A stretch of 64,000 nucleotides of DNA, from positions 6,432,225-6,496,224 of the forward strand of contig OZ005690.1 of the NCBI GenBank assembly GCA_963930775.1, read 5' to 3'. The translations under genes and the position numbers were made by a program. The notes below the pieces were generated by a model. The model saw only the letters and a program-made list of their open reading frames with translations, had not been told where the DNA came from and did not search any database. Below, in pieces: positions 31,926 through 43,754 of the stretch (the stretch's first letter is position 1; each line of letters starts with the position of its first letter). The DNA comes from Cliona cf. orientalis. Lineage: Eukaryota; Porifera; Demospongiae; Clionaida; Clionaidae.

Positions 31926-32370
31926 CTATAGCATGTACTCTTGGCAAGCTGGTACATAGCTAATAACATTATTATCACTGATAATATCATCTGCCTTTAA
32001 AGTGTTCTGTGCATAAAACACGTCATTGACATACCATAGTAATAATATTATCATTGCAGTGCACTATTGTGCTCACATGGGATTATAAGTGCCTGAGGGA
32101 GGTCAATATTTTAGTTATAACACCCCTGTTGCCTAGGATACAAGGGTGAATCAGGATATATCAATTATTATTATACTGGGAGGTTCGATCTGGTCCGAAC
32201 GATCCATCCATTATAGCAAATTGGGAGATTATTAATTTTGCTCCTCAGAGGTTCATAATGTACTAACTCTATGGCAAATACAATCCGTTCCATAGCGGTT
32301 GTCCGTTATATAAGCTTAGTGGGTGGCCGCTCCTGGGAGGGTCCGTTATGAGAAGTTCCACTGTAATGTA

Positions 32371-33126
32371 GATACATGATTGTATTTATTATCCAACTAT
32401 CCCAAGGTTTGTATGCAATATAGGTGTAAAAATTATTAAAGCAGGTCTTGCTTTTATATTTCTGTCTCACTTAAGAAGTATTTGGCCTAGCCTTCAGGAA
32501 CTGTTTGAAAAAGTTACAGACGGTACAAGTATAAAACAATAATTGAAGGATGAAGTATTGATGCATAGTTGCCAACTGTCCTGAAACTGGTGGGACAGTC
32601 CCGAAAATATTGGATATGTGCCGCTCTTGTCCCAAATTCCCCCTTTGCTGACATCACAGTATGTCTCTACGTATAATGCACAAAAGGGGTGTGGTACAAG
32701 ACTAACCTTAGTATACTACCCTATTTATGTCTGTATATCTCGAGATTTAGTGGGCGTGGTAGGTGGATTTTGTGCGCGGTCGCGGACATTGCTGAAATAG
32801 TGTCCCAATGCAAAAATGGGTGTGGCCCCAAAATTTTTGCACGCTCTTTGCGTGCATTAGCTCATCTGTCCTGCATCCATTTCTTATAAGGTTGGCAACT
32901 ATGGGGATGGCAGTGCCAAAAAGTACACAAACAAGATTTTTATTGATAATCACATCTGATCCACTATATATCCCTACGCTTGCTATTTGAGTATGAGAGT
33001 CGACACATGCTTAAATGACAATAGGTGCATGATGTAGCCAAGAAAATCTTGTTTGTTTTATTCTCAGATTTTTACACCTATATTGCATACAAACTTTGGG
33101 ACAGTCGGATAAATACATGTATGGTT
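32371..33126. mobile_element. Long-arm foldback element carrying a nested MITE
   Basis: The left arm (GTTTGTATGCAATATAGGTG preceded by TTTATTATCCAACTATCCCA) is inverted at 33075-33120 (ACACCTATATTGCATACAAA, then CTTTGGGACAGTCGGATAAA). Between the arms, part of the interior is homologous to 60580-60660. A relic of the TACAGTGGAA family ends just left, at about 32365. Confidence 0.65.
32553..32899. mobile_element. MITE with GTTGCCAACTGTCC ends, nested
   Basis: GCATAGTTGCCAACTGTCC at the left faces AAGGTTGGCAACTATGG at the right. The copy of the surrounding sequence at 60605-60655 lacks it: there GAAGGATGAAGTA runs directly into GGGATGGCAATGCC on the complementary strand. That is an empty site and fixes the insertion to within a few bases. 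No ORF is credible. Confidence 0.7.
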
Positions 33127-33539
33127 GTATGTACATTATAGTGAAAATATTAACAGAGTCAAATTTTTGCAGAAGGCCTATCTTCAAAATTTTCACGGTA
33201 CAATGTTCACGGGCACAGGCAATCATGCCCATTCTACACTATACAAATTTTTCGTGGGCCTAATTTCTGTGGATAGTAACTTAATACCATGAAAGCCATG
33301 AAAATTGGACCCCCCCTCCCCCCACCGCTATACAGGCATACATGCATGCGTAGGCGCATTAGCTCAATCCTTCTCTCCTGTTCACCAGACTAAGCCATAC
33401 TGTTACTAAGCAAAACTATCATAAAATTCGTTATTATTATGCTTATCTGATTCAATCCATTGTCATAATAAAAATTGATGTTGTTTCATACTACCACAAA
33501 TGGTCCCTTTTCTCATAGCAGATCACAAATCATTCCCAT

Positions 33540-34093
33540 ATATTATATCCCCAGTAGCAGTTTACTTTTCTGTAGTTATGAGGTAGTTATGGTCTATCCT
33601 ATGGTGAAATTATAATGAAATTATGATGAAATTATGATGCAAGCTATGAGGGTATGAGAAAATCCAGGGCCTCACTGGAGCTCTTCTGGGACTTGAAAAT
33701 CAGTAAAATTTAATATGTAGAGTATCTTATACGTGTATCCAGCGAATACATTACAGACTGAGCTCTATAGTTTCTCTGAGAGGTACTGCTAGTTGAACTT
33801 AATTCACATGTTTTTGTAATAAATAAAACTAGCCTTGCGCTATATTATATGGCACACATCATTGTGAAGGGGCTGGCCCGTGCACGAGACTGCAGCACGA
33901 CCACTGAAGTTTGGAAGGTATACTGCGCTGTCAAGTGAAATATTCATCTCCGTGATTGAAGCATCGAAATTTGTCGCTATCGAGGTTGAGAGTCAGTTTT
34001 AGACTCCATCTCCATAATTTCTGGCGCCAGCATTGATGTGTACACATTCTATTGACGACCCTTTATCACATGCACCATTACACTATGCGGGGA
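33540..34093. repeat. Tail element F, solo copy
   Basis: ATATCCCCAGTAGCAGTTTA begins it and TATGCGGGGATATGG ends it, so the ends are inverted. Internal landmarks are TTTACTTTTCTGTAGTTATGAGGTA, a TGATGAAATTATGATG run, ATCCAGCGAATAC, TTGCGCTATATTATA and GACGACCCTTTATCACATGC. The same element follows the array at 44893-47518 and is attached to a single unit at 2695-3603. Confidence 0.7.
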
Positions 34094-34129
34094 TATGGTC
34101 AAGTATTCATATAAACTTTAAAGATTAAC

Positions 34130-34271
34130 TTTTGGAATTTATGCCATTCAAAAGAGACGTAAATCCTTCCCATGAGTGACTTATGGGAAAAGTGACATAA
34201 ATCAATCCCACGAGTCACTCATGGCTTTGGTGACGTAAATAAATCCCATGAGTTACTCATGGGATTTTCAT
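34130..34271. repeat. CCCATGAGT hairpin block before MITE-D copy 2
   Basis: Three CCCATGAGTNACTNATGGG-like palindromes, each preceded by ACGTAAAT or ACATAAAT, stand at about 34162, 34205 and 34245. Layout matches 13860-14010, which also abuts a MITE-D copy, so the hairpins are probably part of, or a preferred target of, that element. Confidence 0.55.
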
Positions 34272-34669
34272 TACCCCACGCGCATGCGCAAGGGGTAAAA
34301 CAATCGGTTTGTCCGTCTGTCGTTGTCGTCGTCGTCGGCATGAAAATCACCATGCATATCTTGCCTTTTAGGCATCTGTGCGTGTTATATAAGCACAATC
34401 AATCGATAGATACTGGTGAAAAACTGTTTATACGAGCTTCAAATTGCTCAAACAGGCTTACTTGTGCTACAAATCGTGCATTTTCTGTTCAGCATACATG
34501 TGGTTTATATCGACCACACCCACTCTATTAGCATAATAATATTATGCTGATGCGATTGCGCATGCTCAAGCTCAGTGTTGGAAATGGTCGTCAAGTCATA
34601 AACAGCTCTGCTGCAGAGTATGAAGGGGGCAGAGTACTACACTACAGTGGCTACAGAGCGCGCAGGGTA
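34272..34669 (+). mobile_element. MITE-D copy 2
   Basis: TACCCCACGCGCATGCGCAA opens it, followed by GTCTGTCGTTGTCGTCGTCG, TAGGCATCTGTG, AAGCACAATCAATCGATAGATA and GGAAATGGTCGTCAAGTCA. It ends near CTACAGAGCGCGCAGGGTA. The opening end is close to MITE-A's end, so A and D are probably two subfamilies using one transposase. Confidence 0.7.
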
Positions 34670-34839
34670 TGTAATTTTGTATCATTTAGCATTAATGCAT
34701 GGAATAAATAGCATAATATGTAAATAGCTAATAATATATTACTTGATGTACACCCTATAAGGAGTAATAGAACTGTAACTAGACCATAAACTTGTATAGT
34801 TGACATTTAAAACTAACAATATTATGACATGATACAATG

Positions 34840-36955
34840 GATGCTGAGGTTATTCCAGTCAGTAAAGGTTTGGGGGAAATAAGAATTTAAGGAATAGCAT
34901 GATATAATTATTCTCTAGGTGCTTTGAGTGGGTAGAGCAAGTTGTATATGGACAATTTCTCTGGCTTGTGGGAAGAATCTGTGTATTATAGTTAAGTTTA
35001 TTCATGAAGCAAAGTCTCATGGCTCTTCTTCTGAGTTTCAGTGATGGAATGTGTAGACCATGGCATCCAGCAAACATTGATAGTCAGTATGCCAGTCCTT
35101 AGTTCAAACTCTGCGAGCAAATTTTTGAACATCTTCTAGTACTTTTGCGATCTTTAACGAGGTAAGGGTCCCAAACAATGCTAGCATACTCGAGATTTGG
35201 CCTGATGAGAGTGAGGTAGAGTGATCCACTTAATAAGATGTTCATCCAGTTCAATTGTTTCAAGCTTGTTTATGAGGGATCTGTGAGGGACAGAGTCAAA
35301 GGCCTTAGTGAGATAAAAAAAACACTGCTGCAACTTCGTTGCCTTTCTCCATCTCAGTTAGCCAGTCGTATACTGCTGATATCAGAGCATGGGTGGTGGA
35401 TCTTCCCGAGAGAAATCCCCATTGGTTAGGAGGAATTGGGTATGAGGTCTCAAGGTAGGAAGTAATCCTGTGGTGGATAATCTTTTCAAGGAGTTTGCTG
35501 GTGATCAATAGAAGAAATATGGATCTGAAGTTATATGGAGACGGATTTGCATTGGTTCCCTTGGATTTGGGAATGGGTACCACTCGTGAAGTTTTCCAAG
35601 TTGAAGGCACCTCAGCTGCAGTAATAGACATGTTGAATAATTTAGTGAGGACAGGAGCTATACTGCCAGAAATTTCTTTTAGCATCTTTGCAAAAATGTT
35701 GTCAGGGCCGCTGGATTTAGACGTATCTAATTCCTGTAACAGATCCAGAACTTCTTCTTCAGTGCACAACAGCTCTTCTGAATTGGAAGTGGAATCTGTG
35801 ACAGTTGACTCCTCCTGTGAGAAGGGAGTGAGAAATGTATTGAAGCAGCTGTGAAAAAATGAATTAATTGCATCAGCTTTCCTTTTATCATCAGTTAATG
35901 TCTCATTGTTGCATGAGAGGATGGGTATTCGTGTTGAGTTACTGCCATTCAGCAATTTGATTGCAGACCAAAACTGTTTTGTATTTGGAGATTTAGATAA
36001 ATTAGAGATGTATTGCTTTTTGGCTTTTCTGAGTTCTTTCACAGCCCTATTTCTATTGTCCAGACATTGTGTCTCCTCTACATTTGTTCGTTGGTATGCA
36101 CTGTTTTGCTTAAGTATAATGCGTCTGATGTTTCGAGATGCCCAGGGAACGTTTCTTTTCTTTGGCAAAACTCGTTTTGGTATATATCGTTCCATGATGG
36201 ACAAAAACCTTACTTGCCAGATGCAGCAGGCCTCATCAACGCTTTTTCCGTGAAATAGATGCTCCCAGTCTGTTTCATTGATTAAATCAGGAGCTTTAGA
36301 GAAGTCAGGCTGAGAGTACTTCCAAACCTGTCTACCTGCCAAGGACTCGGTAAGCTTCTTATATTTGATGACCAGCAAGATGCCGTTGTGATCGGAATTT
36401 GCCAGAGCGGTGATTACAGAACATTCTTGAACGTAGTTCATATTAGATACTAGAACAAGGTCAACGAGTGTAACTTTGTTGCTAGAGATAACTTGGCTCG
36501 GTTCCTGCATAATTTGAGTTAGGTTAAAACTTAACATAATATCATTTAGTTCATAAAGACCAGTAGTGGATGAATCTAGAAAATTAACATTAAAGTCGCC
36601 TAATAATATAAAATAGATGATGATAAAATCTGTAAAACAGTATGTAAACTTAAAAGAACAATACGTACATTATTGGGTGGATTGTACAAAATATCTATAT
36701 AAAAATCTTTAGAAATACAAGGTAAACCATGTACCTTAATGCAAATAAATTCTAAGTTATTGGGGTACCAGAAAGGATTACAGAATAAGGTAAGTTATGC
36801 TTAAGATTCCGCCCCCATGTCTAAACGTATTAATGTATAATTTAATATGGCGAGTTCAGAATCAAGAATGGAGCTATCAACCCAGGATTCCACGATTCCT
36901 ATAACATCATGATTTTGTGATGAAGCAGTTATACGAAGTTCGGAATGATGATTCT
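34840..36955 (-). pseudogene. CR1-like LINE endonuclease / reverse transcriptase, broken, minus strand
   Basis: Read on the minus strand: endonuclease (HDVIGIVESWVD near 36900, LLGDFNVNFLD near 36595, ALANSDHNGIL), linker, then RT fingers (SSGPDNIFAKML, VVPIPKSKG, QWGFLSGRSTTHALISAVYDW) in the frame 36537-35305. After 35305 the frame is lost. Pieces with KAFDSVPH-like sequence follow, and the C-terminal part (LKLRRRAMRLCFMNK) is at 35077-34859. RT catalytic FADD sequence was not found, so an internal deletion is likely. A frameshift also lies near 36620. It belongs to the same broad group as the element at 21640 but the two are clearly diverged. Confidence 0.8.
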
Positions 36956-37345
36956 ACAGAGCTCTAGTTTTGTGTATTTTTCTATCTGACCATATTACAA
37001 CACTCTACTGGAGAACTGTTTGACTTGATGATCCTTTCCAACACTGAGCTTGAGCATGCGCAGTCACATCAGCACATGCCAGTAGAGTGGGTGTGATCGA
37101 AACCACAGGCATGCAGAACAGAAAATGAACAATAATTTGTAGTGCTACTAAGCCTTTTTGAGCAATTTATAGCATATACAAAGTTTTTCACCGATATCTA
37201 CCGCTTATAGCACGCACAGATGCCTAGAATACAAGATCTGGTGATTTTCATTCCAACAACAACAAAAATGACAGACGGACAAACTGATTTCTCTATAATA
37301 ATTCAGCATCAGCTAGGACACATAAAATAGCTAATAGCTAATACA
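36956..37345 (-). mobile_element. MITE-D copy 3, inserted in the LINE
   Basis: The sequence runs parallel to 14010-14375 (TATTACAACACTC, CCAACACTGAGCTTGAGCAT, CATGCCAGTAGAGTGGGTGT, GCCTTTTTGAGCAATTTATA, CACAGATGCCTAGAATACAA). It separates the ORF1-like region (37361-38198) from the endonuclease start of the LINE, both of which read on the minus strand. Confidence 0.65.
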
Positions 37346-37360
37346 AGGTTGTGCCCAAAT

Positions 37361-38198
37361 CTAAGTTTTAGAAGATCTGGACCTAGTCCTGAGAGCAATG
37401 GGTGTCCATACAGTAGGCCTTCTTCGATAGATATTAAGACCAGGTACACCGTCTTTCTTATGGAATTCTACAAGTCTGGAACACGACACATCCACCTCAC
37501 TTCCACTGCTGTCAGAGTCAGAATCTCCTTCAGATACTTTTAGCTTGGTCCTTTTTCTCCTGACAACGGGTGTCCACTGCTCATTTCCTTCTAGTGTTTT
37601 GTAGCTAACTTCAGGAGTGTAGTCGCAACTCTCATATTTCACATCCTCACAATCAGACAGATTGGGAACTGTACATGCAGAATCTTCAGAGATAGATGTT
37701 GGGTCAGCTTCAGATACAAGCAGTGAGTGATCGTTTAAGTTTAGCTCAGGTTTAGGAGGTGGTGGATGGTGTGCAACAATTGGAGAATGGTCTAACAAAC
37801 TTGCAGGTTTTGCAGGAGAACCAACATCACCAGGCTTCAGATGAGATGTATGTAGTAGACTTGCTGGTGGTAGACACTGAAGCTTTCTTCCTATTGACCT
37901 TAGATTTCTTTGATTTCTTCTTCTTCTTGGTAGGTTGATGGTTATCCAGGGCTGGCCAGAAAAAAGAGATGGAAAAATCACCAAGGGAGTGCCTGGCAGT
38001 CCACTGAGCTTCATGTAGTTGTAAACCTAGTTGTTGCATTTGCAAACACACCGAAAATGGGACACCAAGGTCCCCTAGGCTAACATACTGACTCTCAAGA
38101 ACTGCCACTCTAATCCTGGTTGTTTCCACCATTTTTGGGAGCACCGATTGCTTTACCCCTCTCGTGCATGCGCAGGCACTGATCCAGAAATCTTGCAT
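37361..38198 (-). pseudogene. Probable LINE ORF1 remnant, frameshifted
   Basis: Two overlapping minus-strand frames (38198-37827 and 38014-37361) appear to be one protein with a shift near 37840. The first half has a hydrophilic region ending in a Lys-rich run (KKKKKSKKSK), the second is Pro/Ser/Asp-rich (AHHPPPPKPELNL, EGNEQWTPVVRRKRTKLK, SDSDSSGSEVDV) and ends RTRSRSSKT. No zinc knuckle, RRM or other named domain is visible. The basis for calling it ORF1 is its position and orientation directly 5' of the LINE endonuclease and its basic, disordered composition. An unrelated host exon is less likely but not excluded. Confidence 0.45.
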
Positions 38199-38365
38199 GG
38201 AAGGTGGCTGATGGGGTGGCTACCCATACTGGTGCAAGGGGTGGAGGGGGGTGGCTGATTAATAATGGCGGACGTCTCCTATAACTACATTGCATAAAAC
38301 AATTAGTGTAGCTAGGGGGGTGGCTAGCCACCCTATCCACCCCCTGGATCAGCCCCTGATGCGCA

Positions 38366-38560
38366 TGGGATATTAATTATACTTTCATAAGTCATCCAAA
38401 TAGAATGATTCTCAGATGCCAGTCATAGTTAGGTTTAAATTTATATGCTTCAGTCTCAAAGCCACTGTTGGAAAGCACACGAGAATTAGGTTGCATACTC
38501 AAGCTATTGCATTGAATAGAGCCGTATACTATAGTAGTTCAACTCACCAATAACCTAATT
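38366..38560. repeat. Repeat shared with 15530-15712
   Basis: TTCTCAGATGCCAGTCATAG, GCCACTGTTGGAAAGCACAC, GAATTAGGTTGCAT and ACTCACCAATAACCTAATT occur in the same order and orientation in both places. Repeat class unknown. Confidence 0.6.
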
Positions 38561-38589
38561 TTCAGGGTAACAAGGGCGGAGAACAGATA

Positions 38590-38920
38590 GCAAAAGTGGG
38601 GCGGCTCAGACCTTTGACTGTGTACTGGGACAACCGTTAGGCTGTGGGCATATGCCCACAGCCCACCTAGGGGGGTCTGGGGGCATGCTCCCCCAGAAAA
38701 GTTTGGAAATTTCGACTCTCTGAAAGCGTTTCTGATGCAATCTGGCACCAGTTTTTGGACTGATTTTAGTAGCAATTTTTACTTTAGCACTCTGCAAACA
38801 CCTAGAATTGTGACAGAACTATGTTGCTGTAATTGTGTAGTATGGGCATGTGATAAAATGGGGGGGGGGGGGGGGGGGCTCAGCCCCCCTGCCCCCACTA
38901 TTTCTCCGCCCCTGGGTAAG
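38590..38920. repeat. Poly-G / GGGGGCATGCTCCCCC repeat
   Basis: GGGGGTCTGGGGGCATGCTC and CCCCAG form a hairpin near 38671-38697, followed by AAGTTTGGAAATTTCGACTC and, about 170 bp on, a run of G at 38860-38878 and GCTCAGCCCCCCTGCCCCCA. The first copy at about 600-960 has the same hairpin and G run. Confidence 0.6.
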
Positions 38921-38934
38921 TAGATTTTAGCAGG

Positions 38935-38975
38935 AACGGGAACAGAAACGGAAACGAGAACAGAAACCGGAAAAT
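38935..38975. repeat. GGAAAC-type hexamer microsatellite
   Basis: GGAACGGGAACAGAAACGGAAACGAG-like hexamers repeat here. The complementary run, with units GTTTCC and CATTCC, occurs at 40298-40366. Confidence 0.6.
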
Positions 38976-38999
38976 ACAAGTCATACGCTTCGCTCGTGC

Positions 39000-40819
39000 T
39001 CAAGGCTCTGCACATGCGCACAATGTTGCCTGTATGCCACACCCACTGAATAACCTAGGCCTGTCGGCACGCAGTAACAAGACATGTTACATTGATGACG
39101 TTTACCAACAATTTCTGATGGTAGTAGTCGGAACCAGAATGCTCGTGCTGTCCTCATTCCAGGTGTTAAAATTAGTACATCATGCACACAGAAGTCTTTG
39201 TAGTTTGTGGTGAAAACTGGGCACTGTTAAACATTAGACTCTCTGTCATCCTATAGCATACCAATAAAGTTGATAATGCTCTACGTAAACTTACACAACA
39301 TGTGCAGCATCTATTCTATTCTGTATAGTTACTGTGGCAGGTAAGTGAAAGGTATACACCCATCTGGCTGCATGCATGGTATCCTTAATAATTACTACTA
39401 TAATATGGATGGCCAAGAATGTGGCTCTACTGCAGAGGTGGACTTTTTAATACCATTTCGTGACTGGTCCAGACAATCTCTTGAAGAAGTCATGATCAAT
39501 TCAGGCTGGCAATATGTCAAGAAACCTGACTGTCTTTGTCATTTTTTGTACATTTTTGCTCACCATGCAGTTAGTTCCCCTGTTGCACTGGATTCCAATA
39601 ACTCACAATTAATACAGCAGGGTGTTGTTGGTGTATTTATGCTTAGCTACTGAACAGATGATGGAACACTCCTATACATAACATAACGGTTACCGTACAC
39701 CAGCAAAATTAGTGTACATGTAGTTTCCCCTTCCACAGTATAATTGATGAATGCCCCCACCTATTAAGTACCTGGTGCTTGAATGTAACCATACCATAAC
39801 ATATAATATTATAGTACTCGGTGAGAATCTATTTTACACCCTTACATGTGCATACATTTATGAAAAGGGTAGGTAATTTAAAATAGTTGCTGATCCATGT
39901 ACTATACATTGCATGGCACATGCACTACTCTCATCCACTGGGGCATCAAACACATTCTGATCCATGATAACAGTGGCTTACATTAAGTATTAGTAGCTGT
40001 ATACATAATAGCTTGACAATGTATGTACACTGGATTCGACTTTTTTATTCAAATAATATCAAGCCACACAATAATTACAAAACAAGAAAATTACTATTGA
40101 TCATAACTACTTTCGGCATAGTAAAGGCCGGTCAGAAATTGCCTGCATTTGTAATACTAGTCTTATATGCTTCACATTCATTCTGTGAAGAGTCACTGTC
40201 TAATATGACTGTCGTATCTTTTCCGGATCCAGCCATGTTTGCAGCCAAGGTCAAGTGCATGTTTCATACTATGCATGTGCACTCGTAGGCCATGTGTTTC
40301 CGTTCCCGTTTCTGTTTCCGTTTCTGTTTCCATTCCCATTCCCATTCCCGCTCCCGTTTCCGCATCTTTCAGCAAAGTCCACTAACCCTAATTTTCATGT
40401 GCCCTTGGCTGCTTCGTGCCTGGCAGACCTAACTACAACTGGTATCTGAGAATCTTTCTATTTGATTTGATAATGTATAATCCCAGTCAAGAACCTACAC
40501 CTAGTTATTTTTAACAATACATATAAATAACTAGTCTAAGATAAAAATTTGGATTTCCGGAAATCTGTTGGATAGGGCAAATGTGACCAGCTATGAGAAA
40601 AGGGACCATTTGGAAGTTTTTCTGTTCGTAGTATGTAGCTTGTTGCATGTATACTGTTCATGTAGCTAATCCACTCCTATTTATGCCTACTCACTACCAG
40701 CTGCTACATAATTTGTTGAAAGGAAGCTAATTGGGCATAAAAATTGAATACTGTCATCTGCTACATAATTATCACGGTACTAATTGGGATATATATAGCT
40801 CTAATTATACCATAAGAAT
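39000..40819. other. Intergenic before GPCR3, no supported gene
   Basis: AT-rich with a hexamer microsatellite (TTTCCGTTTCTG units) at 40298-40366. An open frame at 39345-39653 has no recognisable domain or splice partner. Nothing else is supported. Confidence 0.4.
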
Positions 40820-41532
40820 AGGTTTCCAGTGAAGTATACAACTCCCTCCATGCACCATAAGCTTGCATGTACTTAGAAAGTATCAGACAGCACGGGCACT
40901 ATACTGCTTCCTACCTCTCTAGTACTTTTGCATTCACTATGACATTATTTACAGGCATTGGCTAAACACTGACATACTCCATTGAATACCCAGCAGAGAG
41001 TCATATAAAGCATTAAGTTCTATCATAATGAGATATTAATAATAAAGCTCTTAAAACGTTATGTACTGTGGTTGAAGTACCCATGCAGTAAAGCGAACTA
41101 ATTGAGTATGACAATAATAACATACTATTAGGTATTCAATTGTTATAAGACTATTTGCTACTTAATTCCTATATTAGTTGTGTACTAGTATACCTAAGTA
41201 TGTATAATTATGGTTACAGATTGATGAATACAATAGACAACAGTGATTTATGCTGATTAACTAGCCATAATAAACAATGATTATTGTGACTGAACTGTTA
41301 GACAAACGAACTAGTCCATATTGACCATCATAATTGTAGCTATTTCAGTGAATTACGTACTATAGGCTATATTATATGTATGCTATTTGGCATAGCTCTC
41401 CCTAGTGAGCTCTAGCTAGTAATAGAGTGTAGGTATAGTACGTTCTAAGACATCTAATAAACCCATAGCTATAGCAATACTATAGTGATAATAATATTTA
41501 GAAGCAAGTTGGCTATCATCAAGTAAGTCTGT
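40820..41532 (+). promoter_or_regulatory. GPCR3 upstream region, duplicate of 16330-17038
   Basis: Parallel to the GPCR1 upstream sequence over about 700 bp with small indels. The last 40 bases before the ATG (GAAGCAAGTTGGCTATCATC, AAGTAAGTCTGT) are the same in both. Confidence 0.6.
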
Positions 41533-43473
41533 ATGTTGATCATCAAGTTCTTGGCTTTATTATCCTTTTTGCAACTTCATTTGGCAAATGGAGATGATGA
41601 ATCAATCATAATAGTTGCTATACCTCAGGCTAGTAGTGAAGAGTCAGCAAGCTGGGAGAGAGGAGAGGAGATTCTACCAGGTGCTGTGGTAGCAAGCAAG
41701 AGCATAAACAATAACTCCCAGCTGAATATCTCCTTGACTCTGCTGGTGGTTGACAATGGACAAGTCACAAGCAGTGGCTACTCATATTCATGGGATGTGA
41801 TGAAGACCATTGCTAAACTTACCTCGCAGGAAAGGCTGGGTAAGGTAGCAGGTATTGCTGGAGTTTTGCATCCTAATGTACTCCTTGCTCTGAAGTCATT
41901 TCATATACCAATAGCTTCTTTTGTCCATTACGGTGGACTTCCATACATTTCTAATGTGTTTTATATGACGGCTTCTGCTTCAGTGGTGGTAGATTCCATT
42001 GCTGCTCTCGTAGAATATTTTAGTATAGACACAATGGGATTGATCACTGACACATATCACTGGTACTACAATCGTGTGTCCAACCAACTTAGTAAAGCAG
42101 CCAAGATACATGTATCACTATACATTCAAATTGGCCAGCAGTATTCCCTCTCAAAAATTTCTACCAGACTTTCTAGATCAACTGTGAAAGTTATCTTTCT
42201 GAGTACTAATCCATCGGTTTCAATACAAGTGTTATGTGAAGCCTACAAAGCTGGTCTAAAATGGCCTATATATGCTTGGATATTGCTTGGCTTTCCTCTT
42301 AGTGGTGAGTATCAACACGCTAATGACGATTGTAGTACACAGGAGGTCTTAGAAGGCATTATAATTTTGAAATTGGCACAGGCTGAATCTGACATAAAAC
42401 ACAATTCATCAAGTGGGAACCCTTTTGCGTACGTGCTCCATGATGCAATTTGGAAGTTGGCTGTGGCAGTAACAATAGCTAATCATTCCCTCTATTCACA
42501 ACAGAATGGTCCATTATATCCCAAAGTCTATTTTTATCAGGTGTTTAATGGCACACTTCATCCATCAGGAGTATATGAAAATGAATCACAATCACTTACA
42601 AATGTCACTTTGGATACAGTTATCATCGATCACCCAAAGCTACCTACTCTTTTGCCGCTTCATTATCTGATGATATTACCCATTCTGTGTTGTGTTTTCA
42701 ACACAGTGTTGTTGGTTTTATTTTTCTGTTTCCATAATGAGCCAGATGTGAAATCTACTGCTGTATCACTAAGCTTGTTGATGTTCATTGGCTGTTACCT
42801 TCTTGTGGTTTATATAGTTGTTATGTTAGTTGGTGAATACCTTGATTTCGATCTTTGTTTGGCTAGGGTATCTGGTCTTAGTCTCTGTGTGCCACTAATA
42901 CTAGCTACGGTTTTGGTTAAAATGCTGAGGGTCTATCGTGTCTTCACTCTACACGGATACGAAAAGCCAAGCATTTTCTTGTACAATTGTGCACTTTTTA
43001 TTTACACCTTACTCATCATAGTACCTAAAGTATTGATACTCATTCTGTGGTCATCAATTGATACGTATCGTCGAAAAGATTTCAATGTTATTGACTCTTC
43101 TGGACTTTCAGTTGTTCGAAGACAGTGCAGCAGTAAGCATACCCTGGTATGGACGATGCTCTTTGTAGTTTATGACATTGCCTTGTCAGTAGCTGTTGTT
43201 TCGATTGCCATCAAGACAAGGAGGGTACGATTTGCTCGGTTTAAAGACACCAAAAAAGTTAATCTTATGGTTTTTCTAGTTCTCTTTGTGATTGTTAGTG
43301 CTTGGTTGTATTGGTATATGTTTACAGCCACTGGACTGTATCATCTTATACCCACATACATCTTGTACGCTGGATCTATCACCATTGCATTTATATGCCA
43401 GTTTACTCTATTTGTTCCAAAAGTCTGGAATCCCCTATGCAACAGGCTGCAATCCCTTTGGGTGTATAGCTAA
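41533..43473 (+). CDS. GPCR3: GABA-B-like class C receptor, intact, intronless
   Basis: 646 residues in one exon. Residues 1-20 are a signal peptide and about 22-365 a Venus-flytrap domain with several N-glycosylation sites (NIS, NSS, NHS, NGT, NVT). TM1 is about 376-400, TM2 408-434, TM3 443-469, TM4 481-506, TM5 537-560, TM6 575-598 and TM7 604-628, with almost no cytoplasmic tail. Class C marks: conserved cysteines in LCLARVSG (442) and RRQCSSKH (532), KMLRVYRVF at the TM3 end, FKDTKKVNLMV before TM6, FVPKVWNPL at the TM7 end. The short tail lacks the coiled coil GABA-B receptors use for heterodimer assembly. It is the intact sister of GPCR1. Ligand unknown; G-protein coupling is inferred from the family. 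Confidence 0.9.
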   Translation: MLIIKFLALLSFLQLHLANGDDESIIIVAIPQASSEESASWERGEEILPGAVVASKSINNNSQLNISLTLLVVDNGQVTSSGYSYSWDVMKTIAKLTSQERLGKVAGIAGVLHPNVLLALKSFHIPIASFVHYGGLPYISNVFYMTASASVVVDSIAALVEYFSIDTMGLITDTYHWYYNRVSNQLSKAAKIHVSLYIQIGQQYSLSKISTRLSRSTVKVIFLSTNPSVSIQVLCEAYKAGLKWPIYAWILLGFPLSGEYQHANDDCSTQEVLEGIIILKLAQAESDIKHNSSSGNPFAYVLHDAIWKLAVAVTIANHSLYSQQNGPLYPKVYFYQVFNGTLHPSGVYENESQSLTNVTLDTVIIDHPKLPTLLPLHYLMILPILCCVFNTVLLVLFFCFHNEPDVKSTAVSLSLLMFIGCYLLVVYIVVMLVGEYLDFDLCLARVSGLSLCVPLILATVLVKMLRVYRVFTLHGYEKPSIFLYNCALFIYTLLIIVPKVLILILWSSIDTYRRKDFNVIDSSGLSVVRRQCSSKHTLVWTMLFVVYDIALSVAVVSIAIKTRRVRFARFKDTKKVNLMVFLVLFVIVSAWLYWYMFTATGLYHLIPTYILYAGSITIAFICQFTLFVPKVWNPLCNRLQSLWVYS

Positions 43474-43754
43474 TGTTTGAAAATTCTTGACACAACACAC
43501 TGTTGAATGTGTAGATATAAATTACTTGACAAAGATGTATTACTTGTATCTTATATGCATCTATACATGTGTGTTTGCTGCAATTGCAACCTACAATGAG
43601 TGTATTAATAACCAAAACTTCGTCTGTAATACCTGTATACAACTTAAATTATAATATTATGTAGTTTTATTATACTCAATCGTTACTTTGTGAAAGTGAA
43701 GATTTCGTATGTCAACATTGACTGCATGCTGATAACTAGCATTAGATTATAATA

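Noticed and set aside
39345..39653. 102-codon plus-strand frame
   Set aside because: No recognisable motif, no splice partner, isolated in AT-rich spacer; could be an exon of an unknown gene but cannot be supported.
40193..40449. Frames with MET/ET or FPF repeats
   Set aside because: Translation of the hexamer microsatellite at 40298-40366.
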